Numbered from the stretch's first letter, positions 17,947 through 28,817 are shown. The stretch: DNA of 64,000 nucleotides from an uncultured bacterium (GCA_905214675.1 CAJMMS010000003.1:1-64000); one strand, 5' to 3'. Translations and numbers: made by a program. Notes: generated from the sequence alone by a model not told the origin.

Positions 17947-18372
17947 CTATTTTGAATTTGCCAGAATCTGGATGCTGCAGTCTGCGATATAATCGCTGTT
18001 GATCTCCAGTGCATATTTCACCTGGACACTCAGACTGTCTGCTTCTTCACTGACATTCAGATGTGTAGCGGAAATTCCCACCAGAAACCGTCCAAACGGT
18101 GTGTCATAATAGGATTCGCTTTTCTTATTCTTTTCAAACACCATATGCACATTTGTCATACCCCGTCTGGTCAGTTCCAGACTGTCTTTTTCAATCTTCA
18201 TCAGATTGCGTATTACTTCTTCGGAATCTTCCTGTACTTCATCATACTTGATATAACGCCGTCCGTCTTTTTCAAAATAGCTGCCGGATGTGACCAGTTC
18301 CATTTCTTCCTGTTCGTCCTGTCCGTCCGGGAAATGTACTCCACGGATACGGAGCATCACTTCTTTTTTCAT
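17947..18372 (-). CDS. DUF1934 (YwiB-like) protein
   Basis: 141 aa. It matches the DUF1934 calycin-like beta-barrel family: an opening MLRIRGVHFPDGQDEQ strand, YFEKDGRRYIKYDE, the MVFEKNKKSESYYDTPFG hairpin, and a C-terminal VKYALEINSDYIADC strand. Function is unknown in the family. Its ATG directly abuts the murI stop (TACTAAATG) and its ribosome site GAGGAG lies in the last murI codons, so the pair is translationally coupled. Confidence 0.85.
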   Translation of the reverse strand: MKKEVMLRIRGVHFPDGQDEQEEMELVTSGSYFEKDGRRYIKYDEVQEDSEEVIRNLMKIEKDSLELTRRGMTNVHMVFEKNKKSESYYDTPFGRFLVGISATHLNVSEEADSLSVQVKYALEINSDYIADCSIQILANSK

Positions 18373-19194
18373 TTAGTACTCCTCTATACTGATCTGTTTT
18401 GTGGTATTAACATCAAATGGCAGTATTGAATCTGCAAAACTGCGGAACTTGTCTGCCAGGTCGCTGACATAAAACTGATACGTACGTTCTTCCGAAAGAT
18501 CCTGCTGGTTTGTAAGTCCTTTCTTCGCAAGAAGCCGTTTCAGTTCTCTTGCCGTCTCATATGCCGGATTGACCAGATTCACCTTTTCCCCGACAACTTC
18601 CCGCAGGGTAGAACGCAGCAGCGGATAGTGTGTACAGCCCAGGATCAGTGTATCAATATCTTTTTCCATCAGTTCTCTGAGATACCTTCCTGCCACTTCA
18701 AACGTAACGGAATCTTTCAGCCATCCCTCTTCCACCAGCGGTACAAACAGCGGGCAGGCTTTCCCGATCACTTCAATCTGTGGATCCTGTCTCTTTATAT
18801 AGGAAGAATAAATGCCCGAATGAATCGTTGCCTCCGTTGCAATGACACCAATTCTTTTGTTCTTTGTCACTTCACAGGCAACCCTGGCTCCCGGTTTTAC
18901 CACACCAATGATCGGAATATCCAGTTCTTTCTCTACTTCTTCCAATGCATAGGCACTTGCTGTATTACAGGCGATCACGATCGCTTTTACATCCTGTGTA
19001 CGCAGAAAACGTATGATCTGTCTGGAATAGCGCAGTACCGTATCTTTTGACTTACTTCCATATGGTACACGAGCCGTGTCACCAAAATATACAATATTTT
19101 CTTCCGGAAGATTGCGCATGATCTCACGTGCTACCGTAAGTCCGCCCACACCGGAATCAAAAACTCCTACCGGAGCATTCCATCTGTCACTCAT
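18373..19194 (-). CDS. murI: Glutamate racemase
   Basis: 273 aa. It converts L- to D-glutamate for peptidoglycan stem peptides. The two catalytic cysteines are present: Cys76 in VIACNTASAYAL and Cys187 in LILGCTHYPLLR. N-terminal motifs VFDSGVGGLTVAREI and YFGDTARVPYGSKS are canonical. The ATG follows CGGAGGAAAAGAATTT. Promoter at 19225-19253. Confidence 0.97.
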   Translation of the reverse strand: MSDRWNAPVGVFDSGVGGLTVAREIMRNLPEENIVYFGDTARVPYGSKSKDTVLRYSRQIIRFLRTQDVKAIVIACNTASAYALEEVEKELDIPIIGVVKPGARVACEVTKNKRIGVIATEATIHSGIYSSYIKRQDPQIEVIGKACPLFVPLVEEGWLKDSVTFEVAGRYLRELMEKDIDTLILGCTHYPLLRSTLREVVGEKVNLVNPAYETARELKRLLAKKGLTNQQDLSEERTYQFYVSDLADKFRSFADSILPFDVNTTKQISIEEY

Positions 19195-19224
19195 AAATTC
19201 TTTTCCTCCGAATCAATCTCATAC

Positions 19225-19253
19225 ATTTTACGTCGAAACCCGGTAAATTGCAA
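19225..19253 (-). promoter_or_regulatory. Promoter of murI-DUF1934
   Basis: On the minus strand TTGCAA (19248-19253) and TAAAAT (19225-19230), 17-bp spacer. Confidence 0.75.
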
Positions 19254-19288
19254 GTAGTCTGACCCTTTTTCTCAGTCGGTGGTAAATA

Positions 19289-19939
19289 CTAAGACAAAAA
19301 TACCGGTGTTTTTCCGTCAAATGCATAAGCTACCGGATCTTCCCTGGCAAAAACAGTCTTTCCATTGGTCCCTTCCGTGATTTCTTCTTTTACTTTCTGG
19401 ATTTCTTCTTCTGGAACCAGAGTCTCCACCTTTACTTTATCCGTGTACTGTGAGTCCGTGATCAGCAGTCCTCTCTGCCCCAGAAGATACTGGATCTTCC
19501 CAATACCAGAATAATCCGTTTCCATAGCAAGGAGAAATCCATTCTTTTTTTCCAGAACACAGCAGCCAGCCAGTCCTGCCTGCACAGACTTCGAGTAAGC
19601 ACGCACCAGACCACCGGTTCCAAGCAATGTTCCGCCAAAATAACGTGTCACAACCACTGCGGTATTGTGTATTCCCTCGCCAAGCAGAACATCCAGCATC
19701 GGATGTCCCGCCGTTCCTGCCGGCTCCCCGTCATCACTGCTTCTTTGTATTTCGTTATGTTCACCCACTACAAAAGCAGAACAGTTGTGTGTGGCATTCC
19801 AGTATTTCTTCTTTATCTCTGCAATAAAGGCAGATGCTTCTTCTTCTGACTGCACCGGCTTTACCGTCGCTATAAAACGGGACTTTTTCTCGATGATTTC
19901 GCCTTCTCCGCCCCGGTAAACAATTTTAAATGCTTTCAT
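19289..19939 (-). CDS. IMPACT/YigZ family protein
   Basis: 216 aa with the family's two-domain layout: an N-terminal UPF0029 domain (KKSRFIATVKPVQSEEEA, KYWNATHNCSAFV, SDDGEPAGTAGHPML, TRYFGGTLLGTGGLVRAYS) and a C-terminal ferredoxin-like DUF1949 domain (about 140-205). Related to eukaryotic IMPACT and E. coli YigZ; a role in translation control has been proposed for the family, but biochemical activity is not settled. The ATG follows CGGAGGTTTTTC. Confidence 0.93.
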   Translation of the reverse strand: MKAFKIVYRGGEGEIIEKKSRFIATVKPVQSEEEASAFIAEIKKKYWNATHNCSAFVVGEHNEIQRSSDDGEPAGTAGHPMLDVLLGEGIHNTAVVVTRYFGGTLLGTGGLVRAYSKSVQAGLAGCCVLEKKNGFLLAMETDYSGIGKIQYLLGQRGLLITDSQYTDKVKVETLVPEEEIQKVKEEITEGTNGKTVFAREDPVAYAFDGKTPVFLS

Positions 19940-19984
19940 GAAAAACCTCCGATTAAACCTTTTCGATTCGGTAATACTTATGTT

Positions 19985-20013
19985 ATCTTACCAGACCCTT
20001 TCAAAAGAAGCAA
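19985..20013 (-). promoter_or_regulatory. Promoter of the IMPACT-family gene
   Basis: On the minus strand TTGCTT (20008-20013) and TAAGAT (19985-19990), 17-bp spacer. Confidence 0.65.
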
Positions 20014-20110
20014 CGTGAAATCTGGTTTTCCTCTTTCTTTCCGGTTACATACCTGTTATACTCTTATTGCATCCTGCGTTTCCTATGTAGTTACACACGT
20101 GGAGGTTTCT

Positions 20111-22762
20111 ATGAATTTTGATAAAGAACATATTGCGAAAAAAAAGAATATCCCGGCCGGAACACGTATTTACCGGCGTATTCTCCTTATTATTTTTAAA
20201 TTTTTTCTGGTCTTTCTTCTGTTTGCCGGCATCACCGGTGCCGCAGCCGGTTTTGGTATGATCAAAGGCCTGATTTCCAGTGCACCCAATATCGATTCCC
20301 TGTCGGTTGCCCCGTCAGAATCGGCTACTTATATCTATAACACAAAGAATCAGCCGGTTCAGAAGCTTGCCGAGCCAACTTCCAACCGTATTCTGGTAAA
20401 GCTGGAACAGATTCCGGAAGATCTTCAGCATGCTGTAGTAGCAGTTGAAGATGAGCGTTTTTATACGCATCATGGCATCGATATCCAGGGAATTGCCCGT
20501 GCAGCCGTGATCGGTATCACCAGCGGTGATTTTTCCGAGGGTGCCAGTACGATCACACAGCAGCTCATCAAAAACAATGTTTTTACTGACTGGGTAACGC
20601 AGACCGCTCTTTCCCAGAAGCTGCGCCGCAAATTTCAGGAACAATATCTGGCTCTCCAGTTAGAAAAAAAGATGTCCAAAGACCAGATCCTGGAAGATTA
20701 TCTGAATACCATCAATCTCGGTGCCAGTTCCTACGGTGTACAGGCTGCTGCCAGACGCTATTTTAATAAGGATGTTTCCGAACTGAATCTCTCTGAATGT
20801 ACTGTGATCGCTGGCATTACCCAGAATCCTACCCTGTACAATCCGATCACCAATCCGGACGAAAATGCCAGCCGTCGCAAAGTAATCCTGCAAAAAATGG
20901 CAGATCAGGGTTACATCAGCGAACAGCAGAAGGAAGAAGCCCTTTTAGATGATGTTTATTCCCGCATCCAGAAAACCGCCCAGGAAACAGAAGAAGTTTC
21001 GATCTACAGTTATTATACGGATGCCCTGATCGAACAGGTTATGGATGATCTGGTTGAGATCAAAGGTTACACCAGACAGCAGGCTTATAAACTGGTCTAC
21101 ACCAGCGGTCTGAAAATCTACTCCAATCAGGATGATGACATACAGAAAATCTGCGATGAAGAATTCGCCAACCAGGCAAATTATCCTTCCGTAACGCTGA
21201 TCGGTCTGGATTATGCCTTAAGCATCCAGAAATCAGACGGTGAGATCATCAACTACAGCACGGAAACACTGCGCACCTGGTTCCAGAAACAGGACAGTTC
21301 TTTTAATCTGATGTTTGAAGATGAAGATTCTGCAAGAGCAGCCGCAGAAACCTACAAAAATGCCATGCTGGAAAAAGGGGATACCCTTCTTGGAGAACGT
21401 GTTTCGCTCGTTCCGCAGCCGCAGGCATCCGTTGTAGTTATTGATAACGAAACCGGTTATGTCAAAGCGATCGTTGGTGGCCGCGGTGAAAAAGAAGCCA
21501 GCCTTACTCTCAACCGTGCCACGGAAACACGCCGACAGCCTGGATCTACCTTCAAAATCGTCAGTACGTATGCACCGGCGCTGGATGACCAGGATATGAC
21601 TCTTGCTACTGTATTCGACAATGCACCTTACAATTACACAAATGGTGTCCCGGTCAATAACTGGGCCGGCAAAAATGCTTATACCGGACTGACTACGATC
21701 CGCGAAGCCATTGCCGGTTCCATCAATGTCGTTGCCGTAAAATGCCTTACCCAGATCACACCGCGTCTTGGATTTGAATATGCGGAAGATCTTGGTATCA
21801 GCACTTTATATGATGATGAATCCCTGGACGTCCGTCAGCCGCTCGCGCTTGGCGGTATCACAGACGGTGTGGTAAACATTGAACTCTGTGATGCCTATGC
21901 CACGATTGCCAATGGCGGCAAATACAATGAGGCAAAGTTCTATTCCCGTATCGAAGATTCACAGGGAAATGTCCTGATCGACAATACCCCGGAAGAAAAA
22001 ACGGTGTTAAAAGACAGCACGGCTTTTCTTCTGACACAGGCTATGATGGATGTCATGAAATCCGGTGGAACGGCTTCGGATGTTTCCATTGGTGAAATGC
22101 CAATCGCCGGCAAAACCGGTACGACTTCAGATGACCGTGATATCTGGCTTGCCGGCTACAGTCCGTATTATACCTGTACCGTCTGGGGCGGTTATGATAA
22201 CCACGACACCCTTCCATCCGGTGATATTTACCATACTTATCACAAAAAATTGTGGACTGCGATCATGAGCCGTATCCACGAAAATCTTCCGGTGAAACAG
22301 TTTGAAAAACCAGACAGTGTGGAAACCGCTTACGTCTGCAAAAAATCCGGTCTGCTCGCCGTTGATGGTGTCTGCAACGCCGATCCACGCGGCTCTATGG
22401 CTTATACCGAATATTTTGCCAAAGGAACTGCGCCAACCAAAAGCTGTGATGTCCATGTAGCCATTAAAGTCTGCTCCGAAACAAAACTGCTTCCGACCTC
22501 CTCCTGCAATACCGTCACAAAAGTATTTGTGCAGCGTCCGGAAGGCAGTGAGGGAACCACTGATGATTCCCAGTATGCACCGCCGACTGCAACCTGCAAA
22601 GGACATAAGATCATTGACAAGATCAAAGATATCCTCAATCCAAAGAAGGATACAACGGATCTGGACGAGTCCGATTCCAAGAAAGATTCGAAAAAAGGCT
22701 CTTCTTCCGACAATAACACCACCGCCGATGATCCTGCAGATAATACCGTAACGATCAATTAA
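20111..22762 (+). CDS. Class A penicillin-binding protein (PBP1A type)
   Basis: 883 aa from the ATG at 20111, placed 6 bp after GGAGG; upstream codons in frame lack a ribosome site. A basic cytoplasmic tail and one membrane helix (about 28-52) are followed by the GT51 transglycosylase domain (EDERFYTHHGIDIQGIARA, GASTITQQLIKN) and the transpeptidase domain with SxxK in RQPGSTFKIV, SxN in GSINVVAV and AGKTGTTSD. The C-terminus is a Cys-containing linker and a long Ser/Asp/Lys-rich disordered tail (DLDESDSKKDSKKGSS). It polymerises and cross-links peptidoglycan at the outer membrane face. An extended -10 (TGTTATACT, 20054-20062) is a likely promoter element. Monocistronic. Confidence 0.96.
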   Translation: MNFDKEHIAKKKNIPAGTRIYRRILLIIFKFFLVFLLFAGITGAAAGFGMIKGLISSAPNIDSLSVAPSESATYIYNTKNQPVQKLAEPTSNRILVKLEQIPEDLQHAVVAVEDERFYTHHGIDIQGIARAAVIGITSGDFSEGASTITQQLIKNNVFTDWVTQTALSQKLRRKFQEQYLALQLEKKMSKDQILEDYLNTINLGASSYGVQAAARRYFNKDVSELNLSECTVIAGITQNPTLYNPITNPDENASRRKVILQKMADQGYISEQQKEEALLDDVYSRIQKTAQETEEVSIYSYYTDALIEQVMDDLVEIKGYTRQQAYKLVYTSGLKIYSNQDDDIQKICDEEFANQANYPSVTLIGLDYALSIQKSDGEIINYSTETLRTWFQKQDSSFNLMFEDEDSARAAAETYKNAMLEKGDTLLGERVSLVPQPQASVVVIDNETGYVKAIVGGRGEKEASLTLNRATETRRQPGSTFKIVSTYAPALDDQDMTLATVFDNAPYNYTNGVPVNNWAGKNAYTGLTTIREAIAGSINVVAVKCLTQITPRLGFEYAEDLGISTLYDDESLDVRQPLALGGITDGVVNIELCDAYATIANGGKYNEAKFYSRIEDSQGNVLIDNTPEEKTVLKDSTAFLLTQAMMDVMKSGGTASDVSIGEMPIAGKTGTTSDDRDIWLAGYSPYYTCTVWGGYDNHDTLPSGDIYHTYHKKLWTAIMSRIHENLPVKQFEKPDSVETAYVCKKSGLLAVDGVCNADPRGSMAYTEYFAKGTAPTKSCDVHVAIKVCSETKLLPTSSCNTVTKVFVQRPEGSEGTTDDSQYAPPTATCKGHKIIDKIKDILNPKKDTTDLDESDSKKDSKKGSSSDNNTTADDPADNTVTIN

Positions 22763-22803
22763 CCATTGCCAGGATCATTCCTGTATTTTGCTCCTGGCAC
22801 CAA

Positions 22804-22846
22804 AAAAGCACAAAACATAAGGAATACTCCTGTGTTTTGTGCTTTT
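22804..22846. terminator. Bidirectional terminator between PBP and glk
   Basis: AAAAGCACAAAACA (22804-22817) is perfectly complementary to TGTTTTGTGCTTTT (22833-22846), a 14-bp stem with 15-nt loop and A/T runs on both sides, serving the convergent PBP and hprK-glk units. Confidence 0.92.
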
Positions 22847-22873
22847 CTATGTTATCCTGCTTTCATTTTGCTT

Positions 22874-23806
22874 TTACAGCATCAGCTTTGCTGCTCCGTA
22901 GATACCGGCATCATTTCCCAGCGTTGCCAGTGCAAAGATTGCATCCTTGCAGGATGGGAAAGCATATTTCTTATAATATTTTTCGATATAATCAAAAAGT
23001 ACCATACCCGCTTTGGATACACCGCCGCCGATTACAAATACCTGCGGATCTACCACACCTGCGATGTTTGCACATGCAAGTCCGAGGTATTTACCAAATT
23101 CTTCTGCGATCTCCTGTGCAACTGCATCGCCTGCTTTTACCGCATCGAACACGCTCTTGGCGCTGACTTCATCCTGACGCAGTACAGAAGGTGTATCGCA
23201 GGATGCCAGCTTCTTGTTTGCCAGATAGACGATACCCGTCGCAGATGCAACCTGCTCCAGACATCCGGTATTACCACAGTTGCAAGGCTTGTCCACACTG
23301 TCAGTCACATGGATATGTCCGATCTCACCACCGGCACCGTTACTTCCGGTTACGATCTTGCCATTGATGATGATACCACCGCCAACACCGGTACCCAGCG
23401 TTACCATAACAACGTTATGATAGCCGACTGCTCCACCTTTCCACATTTCACCAAGTGCAGCCACGTTGGCATCGTTTCCGACACGCACCGGCAGCCCGGT
23501 TTTTTCGGAAAGTTCTTTGGAAAGCGGTACGAATCCCCAGTGCAGGTTGACTGCTACCGGAACGTTTCCTTCTTCATCTGCTGGTCCCGGCACACCAACG
23601 CCTGCTCCAACGATTTCCTTTTTATCCAGACCTTTTTCTGCAATCTTTGCATTTATCGTTTCAGCAATATCTGCAATGATATTTTCTCCGTTGTTTTCGG
23701 TTCTTGTCTTAATTTCCCATTTATCCAGGACTTCTCCATCTACATTAAAAAGTCCGCATTTTACGGTTGTTCCACCGATATCAATTCCAAAACAATATTT
23801 TTTCAT
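22874..23806 (-). CDS. glk: ROK-family glucokinase
   Basis: 310 aa. It phosphorylates glucose to glucose-6-phosphate. ATP-binding FGIDIGGTTVKCGLF at the N-terminus, catalytic Asp in VRVGNDANVAALGE, LGTGVGGGIIINGK, and the ROK zinc motif with His in GEIGHIHV and CNCGNTGCLEQ. The ATG overlaps the hprK stop (TAATG), so it is coupled to HPr kinase; this links non-PTS glucose phosphorylation with the carbon-control sensor. Confidence 0.95.
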   Translation of the reverse strand: MKKYCFGIDIGGTTVKCGLFNVDGEVLDKWEIKTRTENNGENIIADIAETINAKIAEKGLDKKEIVGAGVGVPGPADEEGNVPVAVNLHWGFVPLSKELSEKTGLPVRVGNDANVAALGEMWKGGAVGYHNVVMVTLGTGVGGGIIINGKIVTGSNGAGGEIGHIHVTDSVDKPCNCGNTGCLEQVASATGIVYLANKKLASCDTPSVLRQDEVSAKSVFDAVKAGDAVAQEIAEEFGKYLGLACANIAGVVDPQVFVIGGGVSKAGMVLFDYIEKYYKKYAFPSCKDAIFALATLGNDAGIYGAAKLML

Positions 23807-24750
23807 TACTTCTGCTCCCTTTTCTTTGCAAGTGAATTCTGAACGCGGTTATAAAGCTCCTGCGCTGCATTGTAGCCCATCTTTTTCTGTCTGTGGTTGA
23901 CAGCAGCAGATTCTACGATCACGGCAAGGCTTCGTCCCGGACGGATCGGGATGGAATGGCAGACCACACGGTTGCCAAGGAACTCCGTGTATTCTTCCTG
24001 AAGTCCGAGTCTGTCGTACTCCTTGTCTTTGTCCCACTCTTCTAATTTGATCACGAGGTCAATGGTCTGTGTATTCTTCACACTCTCCACACCAAATAAA
24101 GTCTTTGCATCGATGATACCGATACCACGCAGTTCGATAAAGTGACGGGTGATATCCGGTGCACTTCCGACCAGGCTCGCATCACTGACTTTGCGGATCT
24201 CTACTACATCATCGGATACCAGACGGTGACCTCTCTTGATCAGTTCCAGAGCTGCCTCACTCTTACCGATGCCGCTCTCGCCCATGATCAGGACACCTTC
24301 ACCGTATACGTCTACCAGCACACCGTGGATGGAGATGCAAGGAGCCAGCTCTACGTTCAGCCAGCGGATGATCTCCGCCATAAACGGGGAGGTATTTTTC
24401 TCTGTGGTAAAGACCGGAATCCCGTTCTCTGTCGCGATACGCAGAATATCTTCATCCGGATCGGTTCTTGATGTAAAAATAATACATGGAACTTTATGCG
24501 CACAGAACTGTTCATAAGCATGCACTCTCTGATTTCTTGTCATATGCTCCAGATAAGTAAACTCAACATAACCAACAATCTGTACACGTTCCGATGCGAA
24601 ATGCTCAAAATATCCGGTTAGCTGAAGTGCCGGTCTGTTGATATCCGGTGTCGTCACCACGATTGATGAAATATCCACATCTGGGGTCAGATTTTTCAGA
24701 TTCATGCTCTCTGCAATCTTTGTCAATGCTACACTACTGTTACTGTTCAT
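23806..24750 (-). CDS. hprK: HPr kinase/phosphorylase
   Basis: 314 aa, full length. Phosphorylates and dephosphorylates the regulatory Ser of HPr/Crh in catabolite control. N-terminal domain about 1-130, then the Walker A motif GESGIGKSEAALEL, the ELRGIGIIDAKTLFGV segment following the catalytic region, and the C-terminal signature VCHSIPIRPGRSLAVIVE. Operon hprK-glk with its promoter at 24820-24848 and a 9-bp hairpin in the leader. Possible targets in this window: the HPr-like protein at 33747-33974, which keeps the Ser site. Confidence 0.97.
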   Translation of the reverse strand: MNSNSSVALTKIAESMNLKNLTPDVDISSIVVTTPDINRPALQLTGYFEHFASERVQIVGYVEFTYLEHMTRNQRVHAYEQFCAHKVPCIIFTSRTDPDEDILRIATENGIPVFTTEKNTSPFMAEIIRWLNVELAPCISIHGVLVDVYGEGVLIMGESGIGKSEAALELIKRGHRLVSDDVVEIRKVSDASLVGSAPDITRHFIELRGIGIIDAKTLFGVESVKNTQTIDLVIKLEEWDKDKEYDRLGLQEEYTEFLGNRVVCHSIPIRPGRSLAVIVESAAVNHRQKKMGYNAAQELYNRVQNSLAKKREQK

Positions 24751-24775
24751 CTGTCCTATTCCTTTCCTGTAAATT

Positions 24776-24804
24776 AAGGAACGTCAAATTCATGCACGTT
24801 CCTT
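24776..24804 (-). promoter_or_regulatory. Leader hairpin of hprK-glk mRNA
   Basis: AAGGAACGT (24776-24784) and ACGTTCCTT (24796-24804) are perfectly complementary over 9 bp with an 11-nt loop. It lies between promoter and ribosome site without a T-run, so a role in translation or mRNA stability is more likely than termination. Confidence 0.5.
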
Positions 24805-24819
24805 CGATTTCATGTTCTC

Positions 24820-24848
24820 ATTCTATCACATCCGGACACATCATACAA
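24820..24848 (-). promoter_or_regulatory. Promoter of hprK-glk
   Basis: On the minus strand TTGTAT (24843-24848) and TAGAAT (24820-24825), 17-bp spacer. Confidence 0.75.
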
Positions 24849-24899
24849 GAAACAAAACAGATTCCACCTAAAAACTGTATACTTTTTCACAGGTATCTC

Positions 24900-26756
24900 T
24901 TATGGCCTGTCAGCTTTTTTCTCTTCATGGAAAAAGGCATAGACTTTCGCAGCACTTAAAGCTGTCATCGAAGGCACGGCTGCCAGTTCTTCTTCGCTCG
25001 CCTCGCGGATCGCTTCCAGCGAAAGGAAATGACGCATCAGAGCCTTTCTTCTTGCCGGACCAATGCCATCAATGTCATCCAGGATCGAATGTACCTGATC
25101 TTTGCTTCGCAGGGAGCGGTGATACTCGATAGCAAAGCGGTGGGCTTCATCCTGCACACGGGTGATCAGCTTGAACCCTTCGCTGTCGCGGTCGATCGGG
25201 ATCTCTATATTATTGTAATACAATCCTCTGGTGCGGTGTTTGTCATCTTTTACCATACCACACACCGGGATGTCAAGATCCAGTTTTTCCAGAACGCCAA
25301 GTGCGATGTTAACCTGACCGCGGCCGCCGTCCATCATGATCAGATCCGGCAGTTTGCTGAAGCTGTCGTATTCTTTTTTCGACGGGTCGCTCTCATGGGT
25401 AAAGCGTCTCGTAAGTACTTCTTCCATACTTGCATAATCGTTTGGTCCCTGCACGGTTTTGATGCGGAATTTGCGGTAATCACTGCGTTTTGGTTTGCCA
25501 CGTTCAAAGACTGCCATTGATCCGACCGACTCGAAACCGCTGATATTCGAAATATCATAGGCTTCCACTCGCACCAGATTTGGCAGATCCAGCCATCCGG
25601 CGATTTCTTTCATTGCCCCGATCGTGCGTCCTTCTTCTCGTTTGATGCGGTCTTTGTCCTGTCGCAGGACAATCTCAGCGTTCTGCGTGGCAAGTTCGAC
25701 CAGTTTTTCCTTTGTTCCTTTCTTTGGCACTTTGATATGCACTCGCTGCCCTTTTCGCTTTCCGAGCCATTCTTCCAGAACAGCCTGATCTTCAATCTCG
25801 CACGGGATCATGATCTCTCTTGGGATAAACGGTGTGCCGGAATAAAACTGTTTCATAAAACTGGAGATCACGATATTCTGCGTGTCGTGCGGTGCGATCC
25901 TAAGGAAGAAATGATCTCTGCCGATCAGCCTGCCCTGTCTTATGAAGAATACCTGGGCCACTGCGTCGCTGCCGTCCATTTTTACAGCGATCACGTCCTT
26001 GTCCTCGCCATCGCTGCTTGTGATCTTCTGCTTCTGTGCGATCTGGCTGACGCTGTTTTTGAGATCACGCCAGGTTGCTGCCTCCTCGTACTCCATACGC
26101 TCTGAAGCATCCAGCATCCTCTTTTCAAGCATTTTTAAAATCGGCCCGTAGTTTCCGTTCAGAAAATCCATCGCCCCATTTAAGGATCTGCAGTATTCTT
26201 CCTGGCTGATATATCCCTGACACGGTGCATCACACTGCCTGATGTGATAATTCAGACAGGGACGCTCTTTTCCGATGTCCTGTGGCAGTCTGCGGCTGCA
26301 TGTGCGGACTTTGTAGATTTTGCGGATCAGCTCGATCGTATCTTTCACGGCTCCGGCACTGGTGTACGGCCCGTAATATTTATTTTTATCTTTTTTCATG
26401 CTCCGCGAGAACAGAATACGCGGATAAGCTTCCGATGTAGTCACTTTTATAAAAGGATAAGTCTTATCATCCTTGAGCATGGTATTGTATTTCGGGCGGT
26501 GTTCCTTGATCAGGTTGCACTCCAGAACCAGTGCCTCCAGTTCCGAATCCGTCACAATATACTCAAATCTGGCGATCCTCGTGACCATCTGCTCAATCTT
26601 GGCTCCTTTGTTGCGGCTGGTCTGAAAATACTGCCGCACCCTGTTTTTCAGGCTAATCGCTTTACCCACATAAATAATGGCATCTCTGTCATCATGCATA
26701 ATATAAACTCCCGGCTTAGCCGGGAGCTTTTTTAATTCTTCCTGAATATCAAACAT
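24900..26756 (-). CDS. uvrC: Excinuclease ABC subunit C
   Basis: 618 aa. Makes the dual incisions in nucleotide excision repair with UvrAB. N-terminal GIY-YIG nuclease ([28 protein letters not shown]), Cys cluster (CSRRLP ... [18 protein letters not shown]), UVR/UvrB-binding helix pair (about 205-240), RNase H-like nuclease ([40 protein letters not shown]) and C-terminal helix-hairpin-helix ([15 protein letters not shown]). It starts 18 bp after the ftsH stop and is probably co-transcribed with it. Confidence 0.97.
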   Translation of the reverse strand: MFDIQEELKKLPAKPGVYIMHDDRDAIIYVGKAISLKNRVRQYFQTSRNKGAKIEQMVTRIARFEYIVTDSELEALVLECNLIKEHRPKYNTMLKDDKTYPFIKVTTSEAYPRILFSRSMKKDKNKYYGPYTSAGAVKDTIELIRKIYKVRTCSRRLPQDIGKERPCLNYHIRQCDAPCQGYISQEEYCRSLNGAMDFLNGNYGPILKMLEKRMLDASERMEYEEAATWRDLKNSVSQIAQKQKITSSDGEDKDVIAVKMDGSDAVAQVFFIRQGRLIGRDHFFLRIAPHDTQNIVISSFMKQFYSGTPFIPREIMIPCEIEDQAVLEEWLGKRKGQRVHIKVPKKGTKEKLVELATQNAEIVLRQDKDRIKREEGRTIGAMKEIAGWLDLPNLVRVEAYDISNISGFESVGSMAVFERGKPKRSDYRKFRIKTVQGPNDYASMEEVLTRRFTHESDPSKKEYDSFSKLPDLIMMDGGRGQVNIALGVLEKLDLDIPVCGMVKDDKHRTRGLYYNNIEIPIDRDSEGFKLITRVQDEAHRFAIEYHRSLRSKDQVHSILDDIDGIGPARRKALMRHFLSLEAIREASEEELAAVPSMTALSAAKVYAFFHEEKKADRP

Positions 26757-26774
26757 CTGCTTTTACATCCTCAC

Positions 26775-28781
26775 TTACTCGGTTGCGGTGTCTGCTGTGT
26801 TCTCTTTTGAAAGATTTACTTTTTTGCTGTTTTCTTCGTTTTGCACTTCGCCGTTTTTCTGTGCTTCTTCCACCTGCACCCTGCGCAGGATCTCCATAAA
26901 TTCTTTGCCGGTGATCGTCTCTTTCTCGATCAGGAAAGCGGCGATGTGATCCAGAATGTTGCGGTTTGCCGTAAGCATATCTTTTGCTTCCTGGTATGCC
27001 TTTTTCAGCATGGCTGTGATCTCTTTATCGACCTCTGCCTGTGTTACCTGGCTGCAATCCAGAACCGTCTGGTTATCGAGATACTGGTTCGCTGCACGCT
27101 CAAGGCCGGTCAGTCCGAATTTTTCAGACATACCGTAACGTGTGATCATCGAGCGGGCAATGGAAGTTGCCTTTTCGATATCGTTGGATGCTCCGGTTGT
27201 CACGGAACCAAACACGATCTCTTCTGCTGCACGGCCACCGGTAAATTCTACCAGTCTTGCCCACAGTTCTTCTTTTGTATAGAGGCATTTCTCCTCTTCC
27301 GGAATGTTCATGACATAGCCAAGTGCTCCGGATGTACGCGGTACGATCGTGATCTTCTGTACCGGCTCCGCATCTTTCTGAAGGGCACTGACCAGTGCAT
27401 GGCCGACTTCATGATAGGAAACGATCTCACGCTCTTTTTTGCTTAAGATCTTATTTTTCTTTTCTTTACCCATCTCAACCAGCTCGACTGCTTCGGATAA
27501 ATCTGCCTGAGATACGGCACTTCTTCCTGCTTTTACAGCAAGGATGGCCGCTTCATTGACCATGTTTGCAAGGTCTGATCCGACGGCTCCGGCAGTTGCA
27601 AGGGCGATCTCTTTGAAGTTGACCGTCTCATCGAGGTTGACGTTCTTTGCGTGTACACGCAGAATATCTTCTCTTCCTTTGAGATCCGGGCGGTCCACGA
27701 TCACACGGCGGTCAAAACGTCCCGGACGCAGAAGTGCGGAATCGAGAACTTCCGGACGGTTCGTTGCTGCAAGGATCAGCACGCCCTTGGAAGAATCAAA
27801 TCCATCCATCTCCGCAAGCAACTGGTTCAGTGTCTGCTCACGCTCATCGTTACCGCCGCCGTAACGGCTGTCACGGCTCTTACCGATCGCATCGATCTCA
27901 TCGATGAAAATGATACACGGTGCACTTTTTTTGGCCTCTTCAAACAGATCACGCACACGCGATGCACCGACACCGACAAACATTTCCACGAAATCAGAAC
28001 CGGAGATGGAGAAAAACGGCACATGTGCCTCTCCTGCGACTGCCTTTGCAAGCAGTGTCTTACCGGTACCCGGAGGGCCGACAAGCAATGCTCCTTTTGG
28101 CAGCTTCGCTCCGATCTTGACATACTTCTGCGGATCTTCCAGAAATCCTACGACTTCCTGCAGCGATTCTTTTGCTTCATCCTGTCCGGCAACATCCTGG
28201 AACGTCACGCCGGTTTCCTTCTCGCCGTAAACTTTTGCCTTGCTCTTGCCGACACCCATCACTCCACCGCCGGAACCCATGCGGCGCATGAAAAAATAAA
28301 AAATAAAACCGATCATAACAAGCGGCAGGATATTTGCCACAATGTTCAGAATCAGATAAGAAGAATTATCCGGAACCTTCTTTGTGCACTGTACCCCTGC
28401 CTGAAGCAGGCGGTCCGTAAGATCCGGATCATCCATAATACCGGTATAGCAGGTAATCTTTACACCTGGAATCGGCTGATTTTTCAGATTGATATCAATG
28501 CGGCTGGAACTGATCTCTACTGACTCGACCTCGCCCCGATCCACCATATTGATAAACTGATTATAGGTAATCTCACGTTCTGTCGTATCTTTTACCATGC
28601 TTGTGAACATATTTGAGATAAGCATCACAACCAGTGTAATTACCAGAAAAACCAGAATGCTTTTACCGCTGTTTGGCTTTTTCCCATTGTTTTTGTTGCG
28701 TCCGTTCTGATCCGGCTGCCTTTGTCCATCCGGTCTCTGCGGTCCGCCTGAGCCTTGGCCCTGCATCTGATTATTGTCCAT
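26775..28781 (-). CDS. ftsH: ATP-dependent zinc metalloprotease FtsH
   Basis: 668 aa from the ATG at 28779-28781, selected because AGGAGG lies six bases upstream; a TTG 21 bp earlier would read through the ribosome site. Gln/Asn/Gly-rich N-terminus, membrane helices at about 43-63 and 140-160 flanking a small extracytoplasmic domain, AAA domain ([28 protein letters not shown], arginine-finger region [11 protein letters not shown]) and the zinc protease motif HEVGH in the C-terminal half. It is a hexameric membrane quality-control protease. Divergently transcribed from the DUF1846 gene across an inverted repeat. Confidence 0.97.
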   Translation of the reverse strand: MDNNQMQGQGSGGPQRPDGQRQPDQNGRNKNNGKKPNSGKSILVFLVITLVVMLISNMFTSMVKDTTEREITYNQFINMVDRGEVESVEISSSRIDINLKNQPIPGVKITCYTGIMDDPDLTDRLLQAGVQCTKKVPDNSSYLILNIVANILPLVMIGFIFYFFMRRMGSGGGVMGVGKSKAKVYGEKETGVTFQDVAGQDEAKESLQEVVGFLEDPQKYVKIGAKLPKGALLVGPPGTGKTLLAKAVAGEAHVPFFSISGSDFVEMFVGVGASRVRDLFEEAKKSAPCIIFIDEIDAIGKSRDSRYGGGNDEREQTLNQLLAEMDGFDSSKGVLILAATNRPEVLDSALLRPGRFDRRVIVDRPDLKGREDILRVHAKNVNLDETVNFKEIALATAGAVGSDLANMVNEAAILAVKAGRSAVSQADLSEAVELVEMGKEKKNKILSKKEREIVSYHEVGHALVSALQKDAEPVQKITIVPRTSGALGYVMNIPEEEKCLYTKEELWARLVEFTGGRAAEEIVFGSVTTGASNDIEKATSIARSMITRYGMSEKFGLTGLERAANQYLDNQTVLDCSQVTQAEVDKEITAMLKKAYQEAKDMLTANRNILDHIAAFLIEKETITGKEFMEILRRVQVEEAQKNGEVQNEENSKKVNLSKENTADTATE

Positions 28782-28817
28782 TTTTTTCCTCCTCGCATGC
28801 AAAATGTTGCTTATCCC

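Noticed and set aside
22766..23842. Long plus-strand open frame (358 codons) across glk
   Set aside because: It lies antisense to an intact glk with all ROK motifs. Its translation is Cys/His/Phe-rich without family resemblance and no ribosome site precedes it.
27651..28523. Plus-strand open frame of 290 codons within ftsH
   Set aside because: Antisense shadow of the ftsH AAA region, Cys/His-rich and lacking a ribosome site.
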